Positions 1 through 8,515 of a stretch of 63,254 nt of DNA are shown one piece after another. Source of the DNA: Chloroflexota bacterium (GTDB taxonomy: Bacteria; Chloroflexota; Anaerolineae; UBA2200); the NCBI GenBank assembly GCA_014360905.1, contig JACIWW010000017.1, positions 1 through 63,254 on the forward strand. Reading direction: 5' to 3'. The position numbers and the translations under genes are program-made. The notes under the pieces were generated by a model, which saw nothing but the letters and a program-made list of their open reading frames with translations, was not told the origin of the DNA and searched no databases. Each line of letters starts with the position of its first letter. Position 1 is the first letter of the stretch.

Positions 1-434
1 ATTCCGGCTCAAAACCCCTCTGCTTCGCCGTCTTCAGCATCGCTTGAAAGTGTTCGTTCTTGCTCTGCCCGCCTTGCGGCTGGTCGTAAACCCGAAAGTC
101 GCAAGGGATGAGCGCTTTCCCGTCCAAAGCAAAGTCAAAAGAGCGATGCCTTTGACGACCCTTTGGTGTTCGCCACTCCAGTGATAGGTCACCAGTTCCA
201 TCTTCTTGGCATAGGGCTTGTCCAAGGTGGTGTCGTCCAAGACCAAAAGCCCCTCTTTTTGTCTACGAGCGCCTTCGCTTCCTGCCACAACGTCTCTGTG
301 TCTAAAGGCTGTCTTGAAAGCAGTCGGGTAAAGGCATCGTGGGCGGGGGCTTTTTGCCCTGCGGGCTGGCATCTCGCCGCTTCCGTGCAGGTGAAGATCT
401 TCTGGGCAGCGATGAGGAAGTGGATGTAGTCCAA
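1..434 (-). pseudogene. IS701-like transposase, frameshifted and cut by window edge
   Basis: This is a transposase remnant read in three frames. The start codon is at 434 and the first frame gives about 60 residues of a typical N-terminus. The frame then changes near 255-262, in an A/G-rich run. The second frame carries LDDTTLDKPYAKKMELVTYHW, including the DD that opens the DDE-type catalytic region, followed by VVKGIALLTLLW. Near 120-135 the frame changes again, to ALIPCDFRVYDQ and KNEHFQAMLKTAKQRG, running off the window. The family is assigned from memory of IS701-type transposases. Two shifts in 430 bp point to decay rather than programmed frameshifting. Confidence 0.7.
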
Positions 435-492
435 GTCATCGCCTCCTCTTGACAGACTGCGTCTTTATATTAGTATTGTGTTGCAAGAAGGG

Positions 493-514
493 GTTGCGCA
501 GTCAACTGCGTAAC
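493..514. repeat. 22-bp inverted repeat next to the transposase remnant
   Basis: GTTGCGCAGT and ACTGCGTAAC form an almost perfect palindrome around a two-base centre, about 60 bp upstream of the transposase start. It could be the outer end of the insertion sequence or a transposase binding site. The other end lies outside the window, so this cannot be tested here. Confidence 0.4.
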
Positions 515-516
515 TC

Positions 517-963
517 CTAAAAAAGCAAAGTAGGTATGGACGGAAAAAGTTCTTGAAAATCCGTTTCTTTGCCTACTTTTATTGCGAAGAATGAATCAGC
601 AATTTCTTCTCGGTATGATTTAAGAGCCTCGGCTGAAGAATCTAATCTCAAATTTGATATAGTGCCATCTTCGTCAAGCGGTTGCAAAAAGTATTGCTCG
701 GATTTTTGGAGGCCTTGTTGCAAAAGGGTCAATCTCATGGTACAGTATAGGGAGACAACCCCTACTGTCCATGAAGTGATGGCCCATGAATATTTATCGA
801 ACAAGCCAAGGATTTTGTCAACCGCCTGCATGATCACCACGTAGGGGCCGTACTGCTCGATTATTCTCTTCATTGCCTGTACGTATTCTGGCTCTATCGC
901 ACCTGTTCGGAGCAAGAGACGTCCAGCTTCGTACACTACGTCAACCCAGCTTCTGGCATCCAC
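517..963 (-). CDS. Chimeric ORF: PTS EIIA fragment joined to a membrane-protein tail
   Basis: The 148-residue frame starts (GTG) with about 44 residues resembling the front half of a PTS_EIIA_2 (fructose/ascorbate type) domain: SWVDVVYEAGRLLLRTGAIE, then YVQAMKRIIEQYGPYVVIM. In that family a proline and the phosphorylated histidine (P-x-A-x-P-H-A) should follow at once. Instead the frame continues near 829 into unrelated sequence with one hydrophobic segment (SWAITSWTVGVVSLYCTM) and a charged tail. It therefore has no phosphoacceptor site and cannot act as EIIA. The junction looks like a deletion fusing two genes. Whether the hybrid is expressed is unknown; no good ribosome binding site was seen. 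Confidence 0.4.
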   Translation of the reverse strand: MDARSWVDVVYEAGRLLLRTGAIEPEYVQAMKRIIEQYGPYVVIMQAVDKILGLFDKYSWAITSWTVGVVSLYCTMRLTLLQQGLQKSEQYFLQPLDEDGTISNLRLDSSAEALKSYREEIADSFFAIKVGKETDFQELFPSIPTLLF

Positions 964-1071
964 CTGTAACCTGTAATGCTATAGTCTGAGCCTGAAGGAG
1001 CTCCGCCAGAGAGTATCCAACTACATCTCGTAAACGCGCCGGGGCCTTAGGAGTAGACACGCGAGGAGCAA
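962..1071 (-). pseudogene. N-terminal piece of the broken PTS EIIA gene
   Basis: One minus-strand frame reads LRDVVGYSLAELLQAQTIAL then QV, the usual beginning of an EIIA domain. The next expected residues, DARSW, lie in the neighbouring frame. The heptamer ACCTGTA occurs twice in tandem at 962-968 and 969-975. Removing one copy restores a continuous reading QVDARSWVDVV. So a 7-bp duplication inactivated the gene, and the tail was separately replaced beyond 829. Confidence 0.55.
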
Positions 1072-1074
1072 TCC

Positions 1075-1371
1075 TTATGGTTCAGGCCTAGAGCACAGCG
1101 CCAGCAATCGTTTTTGGTCAAGCGCCTCTAGGATAAGCTGCAGGAAAGAATTGCGCCAATCTGCTTCCGTGCCAACAACCATAAAGCCAAAGTGTGGTTT
1201 CTTGATTAAATGAAGCTTGCGCCGCTCAAACCATCTCTCTACAGTGCTCATGTCCTTCGTTTGTTTGACATTTATGAGAGCACGACTATACTTACTTTGT
1301 ATCATCAAACGGAGTTCGCTGCTCCTGGCACCTGCATGGGAGATCGGCATTCCCAGAAAACTAACACCCAC
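1075..1371 (-). CDS. Hypothetical protein, 98 aa
   Basis: An unrecognised short frame. It is basic and contains STVERWFERRKLHLIKKPHF followed by a hydrophobic stretch (GFMVVG) and an amphipathic C-terminus. It ends just before the EIIA remnant, in a decayed stretch. It could be a fragment of a larger lost gene or a chance frame. No domain or clear start signal was seen. Confidence 0.25.
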   Translation of the reverse strand: MGVSFLGMPISHAGARSSELRLMIQSKYSRALINVKQTKDMSTVERWFERRKLHLIKKPHFGFMVVGTEADWRNSFLQLILEALDQKRLLALCSRPEP

Positions 1372-1439
1372 AAAGGCAACACGGAAGGATGAAATCCGAT
1401 GCGCGAAGTGAGCATAGTACGATCACCTGGCTGATCCAC

Positions 1440-1480
1440 AGGACGGCAATTGCGCCTTGTGTAAAGTGCGTTGCCGTCCT
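1440..1480. repeat. 10-bp perfect inverted repeat in the 1372-1598 gap
   Basis: AGGACGGCAA and TTGCCGTCCT flank a 21-base loop about 120 bp upstream of the acyl-CoA dehydrogenase start. No T-run follows on either strand, so this is not a typical terminator. It may be an operator-like site or an RNA hairpin in the leader. The rest of the gap shows nothing recognisable. Confidence 0.4.
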
Positions 1481-1598
1481 GATCTTATCCGACGAGAAAT
1501 GTGGTGCTGGTCGGCACTACTACCTTTTGCAGAAAAGCCATAGCGGCCATAGAAAAGGCTATCAATACCAAGTGCAGCTTTGCTGAAAGGAGCCCAGA

Positions 1599-2840
1599 GT
1601 GCTAGAACCATTGTTGACAGAGCAACAACGCGCATTGCGCGATGAGGTGCGCGACTTTGTGAAGAGCGTGCCCCGGCAGTTGCTGCTGGATATGGACGCC
1701 GATCGCGTGCGCTACCCACGTGAGTACCTGCAAGAAGCCGCGCGGCGCAAATTGCTCGGACTACGCTTTGACTCGCAGTGGGGCGGGCGCGGTTTGCCTT
1801 GGACATCCGAAGTCGTAGCCATCGAAGAAGTGGGGATGTTGGGCACCAGCCTGGCTTGCCTGTACTGCCTCCCCAGCATCGTCGGCGAGGCAATCTCCGT
1901 CTTTGGCACTCCGGAACAGAAAGAGAAATACTTGCGTCCGACCTTGGAGGGCAAACTGACTTGCGCCGAGGCGCTTACCGAGCCGCGTGGAGGATCCGAT
2001 TTCTTCGGCACGACCACGCAGGCACGCCGCGATGGCAACTGCTATGTCCTCAAGGGACAGAAACGCTTCGTCGTTGGGGCAGAAGGAGCGGATTACTTCC
2101 TGGTATATGCGCGCACTGACCCGCAGGCTCCACCCCATCGCGGCATCAGCGCATTTCTGGTGGATCGTGGCCCTGGCGTAGATGTGGAACATGTCTACGG
2201 TCTGATGGGCACGCGCGGTGGGGGCACTGGACGCATCTATTTCCGCGATGCACGCGTGCCGGCAGAGAACTTGGTGGGCGGCGAGAATGGCGGCGCGAGC
2301 GTATTCTACCGCATGATGGTCCCGGAACGGCTGACCAGCGCGGCTGGTGCAGTGGGGCTTGCCCGAGCCGCGCTCGAGGTCGCTGCACGCTACAGCGATC
2401 GCCGCAAAGCCTTTGGTGCCGTTATCCGTGCTTTCGAGGGCGTGAGTTTCAAAGTGGCGGACAGCATCACTCTGCTGGATGCAGCTCGGGGATTGATCCA
2501 CGCCACCGCACACGCGGCAGATACAGACCCGAACGCCTCGCGCGTGAGACGGCTGGTCTCCGAGTCCAAGAAATTCGCTACTGACGCCGCTTGGCAAGTC
2601 GTAAACCACGCCATGCAAATCATGGGTGGCATTGGCTATACCAACATCTATCCCATCGAGCGCCTCTTGCGCGATGCCCGTCTGATCATGATCTGGACCG
2701 GCACCAACGAGATCATGGACCTGGTCATCCAGCACGAGTATTACAAAGAACTGCTCGACCGTGGTCCTGCTGGACGTGATGTGGAGCCTGACGCTGAGCA
2801 GGCAGAACGGGAAGAGGAAAAGGTCTACGAGGAGGGCTGA
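1599..2840 (+). CDS. Acyl-CoA dehydrogenase family protein
   Basis: A 413-residue flavoprotein of the acyl-CoA dehydrogenase fold, expected to catalyse alpha,beta-dehydrogenation of an acyl-CoA in the cytoplasm with electrons passed to ETF. Visible signatures are [15 protein letters not shown] (FAD/substrate-binding loop), [20 protein letters not shown], and the C-terminal block [23 protein letters not shown] followed by [19 protein letters not shown]. In this last region the E of TNEI sits where the family keeps a flavin-site or catalytic residue. The GTG start is supported by GAAAGGAG seven bases upstream. The last ~30 residues are acidic and unusual. The stop lies two bases before the subtilase start. 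The substrate is not predictable. Confidence 0.9.
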   Translation: MLEPLLTEQQRALRDEVRDFVKSVPRQLLLDMDADRVRYPREYLQEAARRKLLGLRFDSQWGGRGLPWTSEVVAIEEVGMLGTSLACLYCLPSIVGEAISVFGTPEQKEKYLRPTLEGKLTCAEALTEPRGGSDFFGTTTQARRDGNCYVLKGQKRFVVGAEGADYFLVYARTDPQAPPHRGISAFLVDRGPGVDVEHVYGLMGTRGGGTGRIYFRDARVPAENLVGGENGGASVFYRMMVPERLTSAAGAVGLARAALEVAARYSDRRKAFGAVIRAFEGVSFKVADSITLLDAARGLIHATAHAADTDPNASRVRRLVSESKKFATDAAWQVVNHAMQIMGGIGYTNIYPIERLLRDARLIMIWTGTNEIMDLVIQHEYYKELLDRGPAGRDVEPDAEQAEREEEKVYEEG

Positions 2841-2842
2841 AC

Positions 2843-5104
2843 ATGGCGAAAAAGAGGGTAATCGCCCATTTCATGAACGAGCAGGAAGAGTCTGCTGCGC
2901 TGCGCAAAATGACCAATGTGCAGCGCACAGAGAGTTATGTACTTGGGGAAATTGACGAGGCGGATATACCCGCTCTGCGCCAAAAGGGACTCGTCATCCA
3001 GGTGCTGGAAGAGCAACCAAGAGCCGAGACACCGGGCAAAGGGGTGGAACCTATCCCTGGAACCGTTCTGCGACGGTCGCGAGAGGCACCTTCCGCCAAA
3101 GCACCAGAACCAACCATTGATCGGAGCAAGCCCAATTTCTATCTCATTCAATTGAAAGGTCCCCTGTTGGAAGAATGGCGGAGGCAGTTGCGCCAGTTGC
3201 GCGTACAGTTGCTCGAATACGTGCCGCGCGATAACTATACCGCCAGGCTGACTCCGCGCCAAGTTGACGCTGTATCTGCTTTGCCCTTTGTCAACGCCAT
3301 ACGCCTCTACGGCCCAGAGGATACTGGCCCCGTATCCGCCAAGGAAGTGGAGGAAGTCGAACCTCCCAGCACGACGCCCTCTCTGGGAGTCAAAATGGTC
3401 ACTTTTGACGTTCGCTTGCATCGAGAAAGAGATCTCCCCAAAGTCCTGAAATGGCTGGAGAAGAGGAAAGTGAACATCGCTGGGGCCACGGGGCGGAAAA
3501 TCCGACTCTACTTGCTGGAAGGCTCGCCTCTTGCCGATGAGATCGCGGCTCTGCCGGAAGTCGCTGTGATGGAGGAGTATGTACCGCCCAAGTTGCACAA
3601 CGATGTGGCGCGCGTGCTCCTGGGGATTGATCGCCCAGCCCATCCCAACCCAACTGCCGATATCCCGCAGACCGGCGAGGGACAGATCGTGGCTGTAGCA
3701 GATACGGGACTCGATGCGCGCCACCCCGATTTTCAGGGGCGCATCGCCGGCGTCGTTGCATGGGGACGCCCCAATGACCCAAGCGATCCCCACGGTCATG
3801 GCACGCATGTTGCTGGCTCTGTGTTAGGGGACGGGTCTGCTTCAGGAGGACACATCCGTGGCACAGCGCCAAAAGCTAAGCTGTTCTTCCAGTCGCTATT
3901 AGATGCCAACGGAGAATTAGGCGGATTGCCACTCAACCTAGGTGACCTCTTTGAAGAGGCATATTGGGCTGGAGCACGCATTCACAACAACAGTTGGGGT
4001 GCAGCGACCGAATCCATGTACACCGCTAATTCCATCGAGGTGGATGAGTTTGTTGCCAAACGCCGCGACATACTGATCGTCATCTCAGCGGGGAACCAGG
4101 GGCAGGCTGCTCAGCGCCGACACAGCCTGCCTGGGTTCGTGGATTGGCTTTCCATTGGCTCACCGGCATCTGCGAAGAATGCCCTGACCGTTGGTGCGAG
4201 CCGCAGCAGCCGCACCGAGGGTGGCTATGCCACTCTCACCTACAGGCTGGCCTGGCCGGGAGAATTCCCCGACCCGCCCATTGCCAACGAAAAAATCTCG
4301 GGCAATCCCGAGGGCTTGGCTGCCTTTAGCAGCCGCGGGCCATGCGATGACCGCCGCATCAAACCAGATGTGGTCGCACCGGGCACGGATATCATCTCGA
4401 CTAAATCATCCCTTGCTCCTCTGCGTAACTTCTGGGGGCCATACCCCGGAAGTGGGCACTATGCCTTCATGGGTGGCACAAGCATGGCCGCGCCACTGGT
4501 CTCTGGGTGCGCTGCATTGGTGCGCGAATATTATGTCAAAAAACACAAGCACGAACCCAGCGCCGCTTTGCTCAAAGCCACCCTCATCAATGGCACACGT
4601 TGGCTCACTGCTCCCGACGCTATCGCCGATCATCCTTACCTGCCGAACTACCATCAAGGGTTTGGCTGCATCCACATGCCCTGGACTATCCCAAATCCCG
4701 CCGAACCGACGCTCAAACTCGAATTTCAGGATACGTGGAAGCAGAAACGCTTGCAATTTACGCGCAGCGGCCAGCGCATTCGCTTCCAGTTCTCCATCTC
4801 CGGCGGCGCTCGGCTGCGCATCTGTCTGACCTGGACCGACCTGCCTGCCCGTGCCCTGCAGAACAACCTGAACCTGTTTGTACAACATCTGCCTTCCGGG
4901 CAGAAATGGATCGGCAATGAGAATCTGCCTATGGGGCTGAAAATCCCAGATCCAGACAACAACGTCGAGGTGGTGCGGCTGGACAATCCGCCAGCAGGGA
5001 ATTACCTGATTCAAATTTCGGCCACGAACCTGCTCAAGGGACCACAGGATTTTGCTCTCGTAGTAACCGGGGAGCTGACTTCATCGCTCACGATTATCTC
5101 GTAG
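2843..5104 (+). CDS. S8 family (subtilisin-like) serine peptidase
   Basis: A 753-residue subtilase with a complete triad: Asp at about 287 (VAVADTGLD), His at about 319 (HGHGTHVAG) and Ser at about 547 (GGTSMAAPLVSG), plus the oxyanion Asn region (SAGNQGQ). About 270 residues precede the catalytic domain and contain two segments that look like stacked inhibitor/prodomain modules (FYLIQLKGPLLEEWRRQLRQ; VTFDVRLHRERDLPKVLKWL). About 130 residues follow that resemble the P-proprotein/jelly-roll tail of large bacterial subtilases. No signal peptide is apparent, so it may be intracellular or exported by an unrecognised route. It is translationally coupled to the dehydrogenase two bases upstream, with a GAGGAGG site. 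Confidence 0.9.
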   Translation: MAKKRVIAHFMNEQEESAALRKMTNVQRTESYVLGEIDEADIPALRQKGLVIQVLEEQPRAETPGKGVEPIPGTVLRRSREAPSAKAPEPTIDRSKPNFYLIQLKGPLLEEWRRQLRQLRVQLLEYVPRDNYTARLTPRQVDAVSALPFVNAIRLYGPEDTGPVSAKEVEEVEPPSTTPSLGVKMVTFDVRLHRERDLPKVLKWLEKRKVNIAGATGRKIRLYLLEGSPLADEIAALPEVAVMEEYVPPKLHNDVARVLLGIDRPAHPNPTADIPQTGEGQIVAVADTGLDARHPDFQGRIAGVVAWGRPNDPSDPHGHGTHVAGSVLGDGSASGGHIRGTAPKAKLFFQSLLDANGELGGLPLNLGDLFEEAYWAGARIHNNSWGAATESMYTANSIEVDEFVAKRRDILIVISAGNQGQAAQRRHSLPGFVDWLSIGSPASAKNALTVGASRSSRTEGGYATLTYRLAWPGEFPDPPIANEKISGNPEGLAAFSSRGPCDDRRIKPDVVAPGTDIISTKSSLAPLRNFWGPYPGSGHYAFMGGTSMAAPLVSGCAALVREYYVKKHKHEPSAALLKATLINGTRWLTAPDAIADHPYLPNYHQGFGCIHMPWTIPNPAEPTLKLEFQDTWKQKRLQFTRSGQRIRFQFSISGGARLRICLTWTDLPARALQNNLNLFVQHLPSGQKWIGNENLPMGLKIPDPDNNVEVVRLDNPPAGNYLIQISATNLLKGPQDFALVVTGELTSSLTIIS

Positions 5105-5170
5105 ATTGCCGGGAGGCTTTCACCAAGGCAGTGGAATGTATTGCAACTCTTGCTAGGAAAGGAGACCACC

Positions 5171-6277
5171 TTGCTAAAATTGCGCATCGTACAGGCGGAA
5201 TATGGCGATTGCTTCATCCTCGAGTTTGGCACGCCATCACAACCCAGGTATATCCTGATTGATGGCGGCCCGGCTGCTATCTATGAGCGCTACCTGCGGG
5301 GGGAGCTACAGAGCATCAAAACTGGCGGAGGCAAGCTTGACCTAGCCATCCTCAGCCATGTTGACAACGACCATGCTATCGGACTCTTGGACCTGTTTGC
5401 CGAGCTACGAAGTCAACGGGCAAATGGTCAGCCGGAGACCATCGCTATTGACGCACTTTGGCACAACGCCTTTCGCCAAGCCCTTGGCGACAACGTTGCG
5501 ATTCGGTTAAAGATGTTTCTTGCCTCAGCCGGAGTCGCAGCCCAAGCAATGACCAGCACGAGCATGACTATCCAGGGCATCAGCGAGGGACATCAACTGC
5601 GGCAAACTGCCGTTATCCTGGGCATCCCAGTCAACCCTGGATTCGCTCATGACCTGATCTGTGCAGACGATGCACCGCAACCCATCACCATGGATAACCT
5701 GGTTCTGCATGTGGTGGGGCCAACTAACAAGAACCTGGAAGATCTCAGGAAGGAATGGCTTGCATGGCTCGACAAATATGGAGAGAGCATCGCATCTGGC
5801 GATCCTTTCCTGGCAGCGATGGCAGATCGCAGCATTCCGAACTTGAGCAGCATCATGGTCCTGGCTGAATCCGATGGGAAAAGGATTCTGCTCACCGGTG
5901 ATGGGCGTGGCGACCACCTATTGCAAGGCTTGCGGCAGGCAAACTTGCTCGATGCCAAAGGCCGGTTGCACGTTGATGTGCTCAAAGTGCCTCACCATGG
6001 CAGCGACCGCAATGTGAGCAAGACGTTTTTCAAGAACGTCACTGCGGATAAGTATGTCATCTCCGCCAATGGCATGTATGGCAATCCTGATCTCTCCACT
6101 CTCATCTGGATCGTAGAGACAGCCAAAAATCAGAAACGAGCCATTGAACTCGTGGCAACCAATGAGACTCCCGCTACGGAGAAACTGCTACAAGAGTACA
6201 ATCCAGCCAAATACGGCTATCGTCTAACGATCATGAAGAGGGGAAAGCGCTCCATGCGCCTGACGCTCGTACCTTGA
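5171..6277 (+). CDS. MBL-fold metallohydrolase (ComEC/Rec2-like)
   Basis: The 368-residue protein carries a metallo-beta-lactamase fold. LSHVDNDHAIG gives the HxDxDH metal-binding motif near residue 63, LLTGDGRGDHLL the metal-bridging Asp, and KVPHHGSDRN the late His motif typical of ComEC C-terminal hydrolase domains. It likely hydrolyses a phosphodiester or similar bond; the substrate is unknown. The TTG start at 5171 was preferred over an upstream TTG at 5141 because GGAAAGGAG lies just before it and the fold begins at once (LKLRIVQAEYGDCFILEFG). It follows the subtilase by 66 bp and may be cotranscribed. Confidence 0.85.
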   Translation: MLKLRIVQAEYGDCFILEFGTPSQPRYILIDGGPAAIYERYLRGELQSIKTGGGKLDLAILSHVDNDHAIGLLDLFAELRSQRANGQPETIAIDALWHNAFRQALGDNVAIRLKMFLASAGVAAQAMTSTSMTIQGISEGHQLRQTAVILGIPVNPGFAHDLICADDAPQPITMDNLVLHVVGPTNKNLEDLRKEWLAWLDKYGESIASGDPFLAAMADRSIPNLSSIMVLAESDGKRILLTGDGRGDHLLQGLRQANLLDAKGRLHVDVLKVPHHGSDRNVSKTFFKNVTADKYVISANGMYGNPDLSTLIWIVETAKNQKRAIELVATNETPATEKLLQEYNPAKYGYRLTIMKRGKRSMRLTLVP

Positions 6278-6354
6278 GCCAGAAGACATCGGCAACACCC
6301 TCTTGCTCGCATTTCGAGGAGGGATTCCAAATCCACCAGAGTAGAGAGGAAGCC

Positions 6355-7383
6355 ATGCAGTACAAGTTGCGAATGAGCCTGATTGCATCTCTATGCGCCA
6401 TCCTCAGCCTGTGCGTTCCGTGGACCGCCGCAGGCTCCTGGCATTGGTCACTCGCGCAGGAACAGACCATCCACATCGTGCAGGAGGGCGAGAACCTCTT
6501 CCGCCTTGCATTGCGCTATGGCACGACAGTGGAAGCCATCATGGCTGCCAATGGCCTCACCGATCAGCACATGCTTTACGTTGGGCAACGTTTGATCATC
6601 CCCAGCAGCGCACGTAGCGCAGCAACGAGCGCCGCTGCCGCTACCACTGGTGGTACGTATGTCGTACAGCCAGGCGATACAGCGCTCAGCATTGCTTTCC
6701 GCTATGGCATAGGAATGTGGGAACTAATGCTGGCCAATAGCCTATTCAGTCCACACTTGATTCATCCAGGCCTGAAGATGGTCATCCCTGGCGCAGGGGG
6801 AACAGTGCCGGAGTCTGACCCAGAGACAAGCGAGACCTACATTGCACGCCCTGGCGATACGTTGAGCAGCATCGCACAGCGCTTCCACACTACTGCCTTT
6901 GCCCTAGCACAGTCCAATGGTATATCAGATCCCTCCATGATTCGCGTCGGCCAGGTGCTACAAGTACCGCGCATACCATCTGGGACACCCAGCTCCGCTA
7001 GTGACAAGCAACGCATCATCATTGACCTCTCGGAGCAGCACCTCTATGCCTTCCAAGGCAACCAATTGGTCTATTCCTTCATCTGCTCCAGTGGCCGTGC
7101 ACCGTACTACACGCGCACTGGCGAATTCAAGGTGCAGAGCAAGATCCCCAATGCCTATGGCTCGGCCTGGGACATCTGGATGCCTCACTGGCTGGGCATC
7201 TACTGGGCCGGCTCAACGGAGAACGGCATTCATGCCCTGCCCATTATGTCCAATGGCCAGACCTTGTGGGCTGGCTACCTAGGCCAGCCCATCTCATATG
7301 GTTGCATCGTATTGGATACCGACGACGCAAAGGCGCTGTACGACTGGGCCGAAATTGGCACGCCGGTTACTATTCGTCCTTGA
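6355..7383 (+). CDS. LysM-repeat L,D-transpeptidase (YkuD)
   Basis: A 342-residue secreted cell-wall enzyme. It opens with a signal peptide (MQYKLRMSLIASLCAILSLC), then three LysM peptidoglycan-binding repeats (about residues 38-82, 100-146 and 160-205; each with GD/GENL...A..YG...I..AN). It ends with a YkuD domain from about 218. The catalytic signature is present: His at about 292 (NGIHALP) and Cys at about 318 (SYGCIVLD). YkuD enzymes form 3-3 crosslinks or attach proteins to stem peptides. The ATG at 6355 was chosen because it starts the signal peptide and follows GAGAGGAAG. The upstream in-frame extension to 6274 would overlap the previous gene. Confidence 0.92.
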   Translation: MQYKLRMSLIASLCAILSLCVPWTAAGSWHWSLAQEQTIHIVQEGENLFRLALRYGTTVEAIMAANGLTDQHMLYVGQRLIIPSSARSAATSAAAATTGGTYVVQPGDTALSIAFRYGIGMWELMLANSLFSPHLIHPGLKMVIPGAGGTVPESDPETSETYIARPGDTLSSIAQRFHTTAFALAQSNGISDPSMIRVGQVLQVPRIPSGTPSSASDKQRIIIDLSEQHLYAFQGNQLVYSFICSSGRAPYYTRTGEFKVQSKIPNAYGSAWDIWMPHWLGIYWAGSTENGIHALPIMSNGQTLWAGYLGQPISYGCIVLDTDDAKALYDWAEIGTPVTIRP

Positions 7384-7429
7384 GCAGCAAGCGCTCACCC
7401 CACTTTGACTGAATTCGAAGGGATTGGGA

Positions 7430-8395
7430 ATGTCCATAAGCCTCCTGGAACAAGTACGCACAAATTGCCAGTCTGTTGCCATGCGGGCCAGACACGTGCA
7501 TATCAACTATGATTTGCTGCCTTCCTACGCAGTTTCTTTGCCGCTGGAACAAGTTGCACAACCGCAACATGACGCCAATAGCCACTTCCTCGGACACGGT
7601 GATGATACAGTCGCCTTCTTCCTCACTCTCGATACGATTAACTTTGGTTCAGGCTACTTCCCCCACCTGCTCAAGCGTCCCGGCATGTCTGGCTATTTCA
7701 CCATAGCCAGTGCACTGAACAATTATTTCATGATGCATGGCCCATTCTCCGCAGCAGAGTTGACCCAACTTACTGCTGTGGACTGCATGCAGATATTCGG
7801 ACAGGAACCCGACAATGCTCCCATCCGTGAATTGATGCATCTTTTCGCCACGGCGCTCAATGACCTGGGACGCTACTTGCTCCATCGCTTCGACGGAAGC
7901 TTTATCCAATTGATAAACAGTGCAGGCGCATCTGCGGAACGCCTGGTGCAACTATTGACGGCAATGCCCTTTTTCAACGATGTTTCCTCCTATGACGATC
8001 TACGGGTGCCCTTTTACAAGCGGGCGCAGCTCACCGCAGCAGATCTGTGGATTGCATTTGAGGGACAGGGGCCAGGCCATTTCGAGGACATAGAGCAATT
8101 GACCATGTTCGCCGACAACCTGGTGCCGCATGTCCTGCGTATGGACGGCATTTTGCTGTACGAAGATGACCTGGCAGCGCGCATTGATCGTGAGGAATTG
8201 ATCCCTGCAGGTTCAGCTGAGGAAGTGGAGATTCGCGCTTGTGCCGTGCACGCTGTAGAACTGATGAGCATGGAGTTGCGTCGGCACGGACACCATGTGC
8301 CACCGATGAAATTGGACTACCTGCTCTGGAACCGCGGACAACAGCCCTTCTACAAGGCGCATCCCCGCCACAGAACACGAACGGTTTACTATTGA
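7430..8395 (+). CDS. Queuosine 5'-phosphate N-glycosylase/hydrolase (Q-salvage, DUF2419)
   Basis: The 321-residue protein matches the queuosine-salvage family, whose members release queuine base from queuosine 5'-phosphate for reinsertion into tRNA. Characteristic blocks are FFLTLDTINFGSGYFPHL, PFFNDVSSYDDLRVPFYKRA, MFADNLVPHVLRMDGILLY, and EIRACAVHAVELM followed by KLDYLLWNRGQQ. The Asp/Asn of DTINFGSG and the Asp of KLDYLLW are the expected active-site positions. Length is normal for the family. No tgt or transporter gene lies nearby. The ATG at 7430 was preferred over TTG at 7424 because it follows GAAGGGATTGGG closely. Confidence 0.85.
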   Translation: MSISLLEQVRTNCQSVAMRARHVHINYDLLPSYAVSLPLEQVAQPQHDANSHFLGHGDDTVAFFLTLDTINFGSGYFPHLLKRPGMSGYFTIASALNNYFMMHGPFSAAELTQLTAVDCMQIFGQEPDNAPIRELMHLFATALNDLGRYLLHRFDGSFIQLINSAGASAERLVQLLTAMPFFNDVSSYDDLRVPFYKRAQLTAADLWIAFEGQGPGHFEDIEQLTMFADNLVPHVLRMDGILLYEDDLAARIDREELIPAGSAEEVEIRACAVHAVELMSMELRRHGHHVPPMKLDYLLWNRGQQPFYKAHPRHRTRTVYY

Positions 8396-8480
8396 ATGGT
8401 CGGCTTCGCTGTGCCGTAGCAGTGCTCGCTGAACCTAGATCGTTCTGAGCGCTTCCTACCTCCTTACATTCCTCATGGGG

Positions 8481-8486
8481 TATAAT
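8481..8486 (+). promoter_or_regulatory. Possible -10 box upstream of the DUF763 gene
   Basis: A perfect TATAAT lies 30 bp before the start codon at 8516. No convincing -35 hexamer is found at 16-18 bp spacing, so the assignment is weak. It fits independent transcription of the gene after the 120-bp gap. Confidence 0.35.
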
Positions 8487-8515
8487 GTATCTAGCAACTC
8501 CTGCCTGGAGGGCAC

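Noticed and set aside
1761-2735. 324-codon minus-strand frame opposite the acyl-CoA dehydrogenase
   Set aside because: It mirrors a gene with clear family motifs, has no recognisable protein features and no ribosome site.
2825-3808. 327-codon minus-strand frame opposite the subtilase
   Set aside because: Shadow of a well-supported gene; composition is Cys/His/Arg-rich as expected for an antisense frame.
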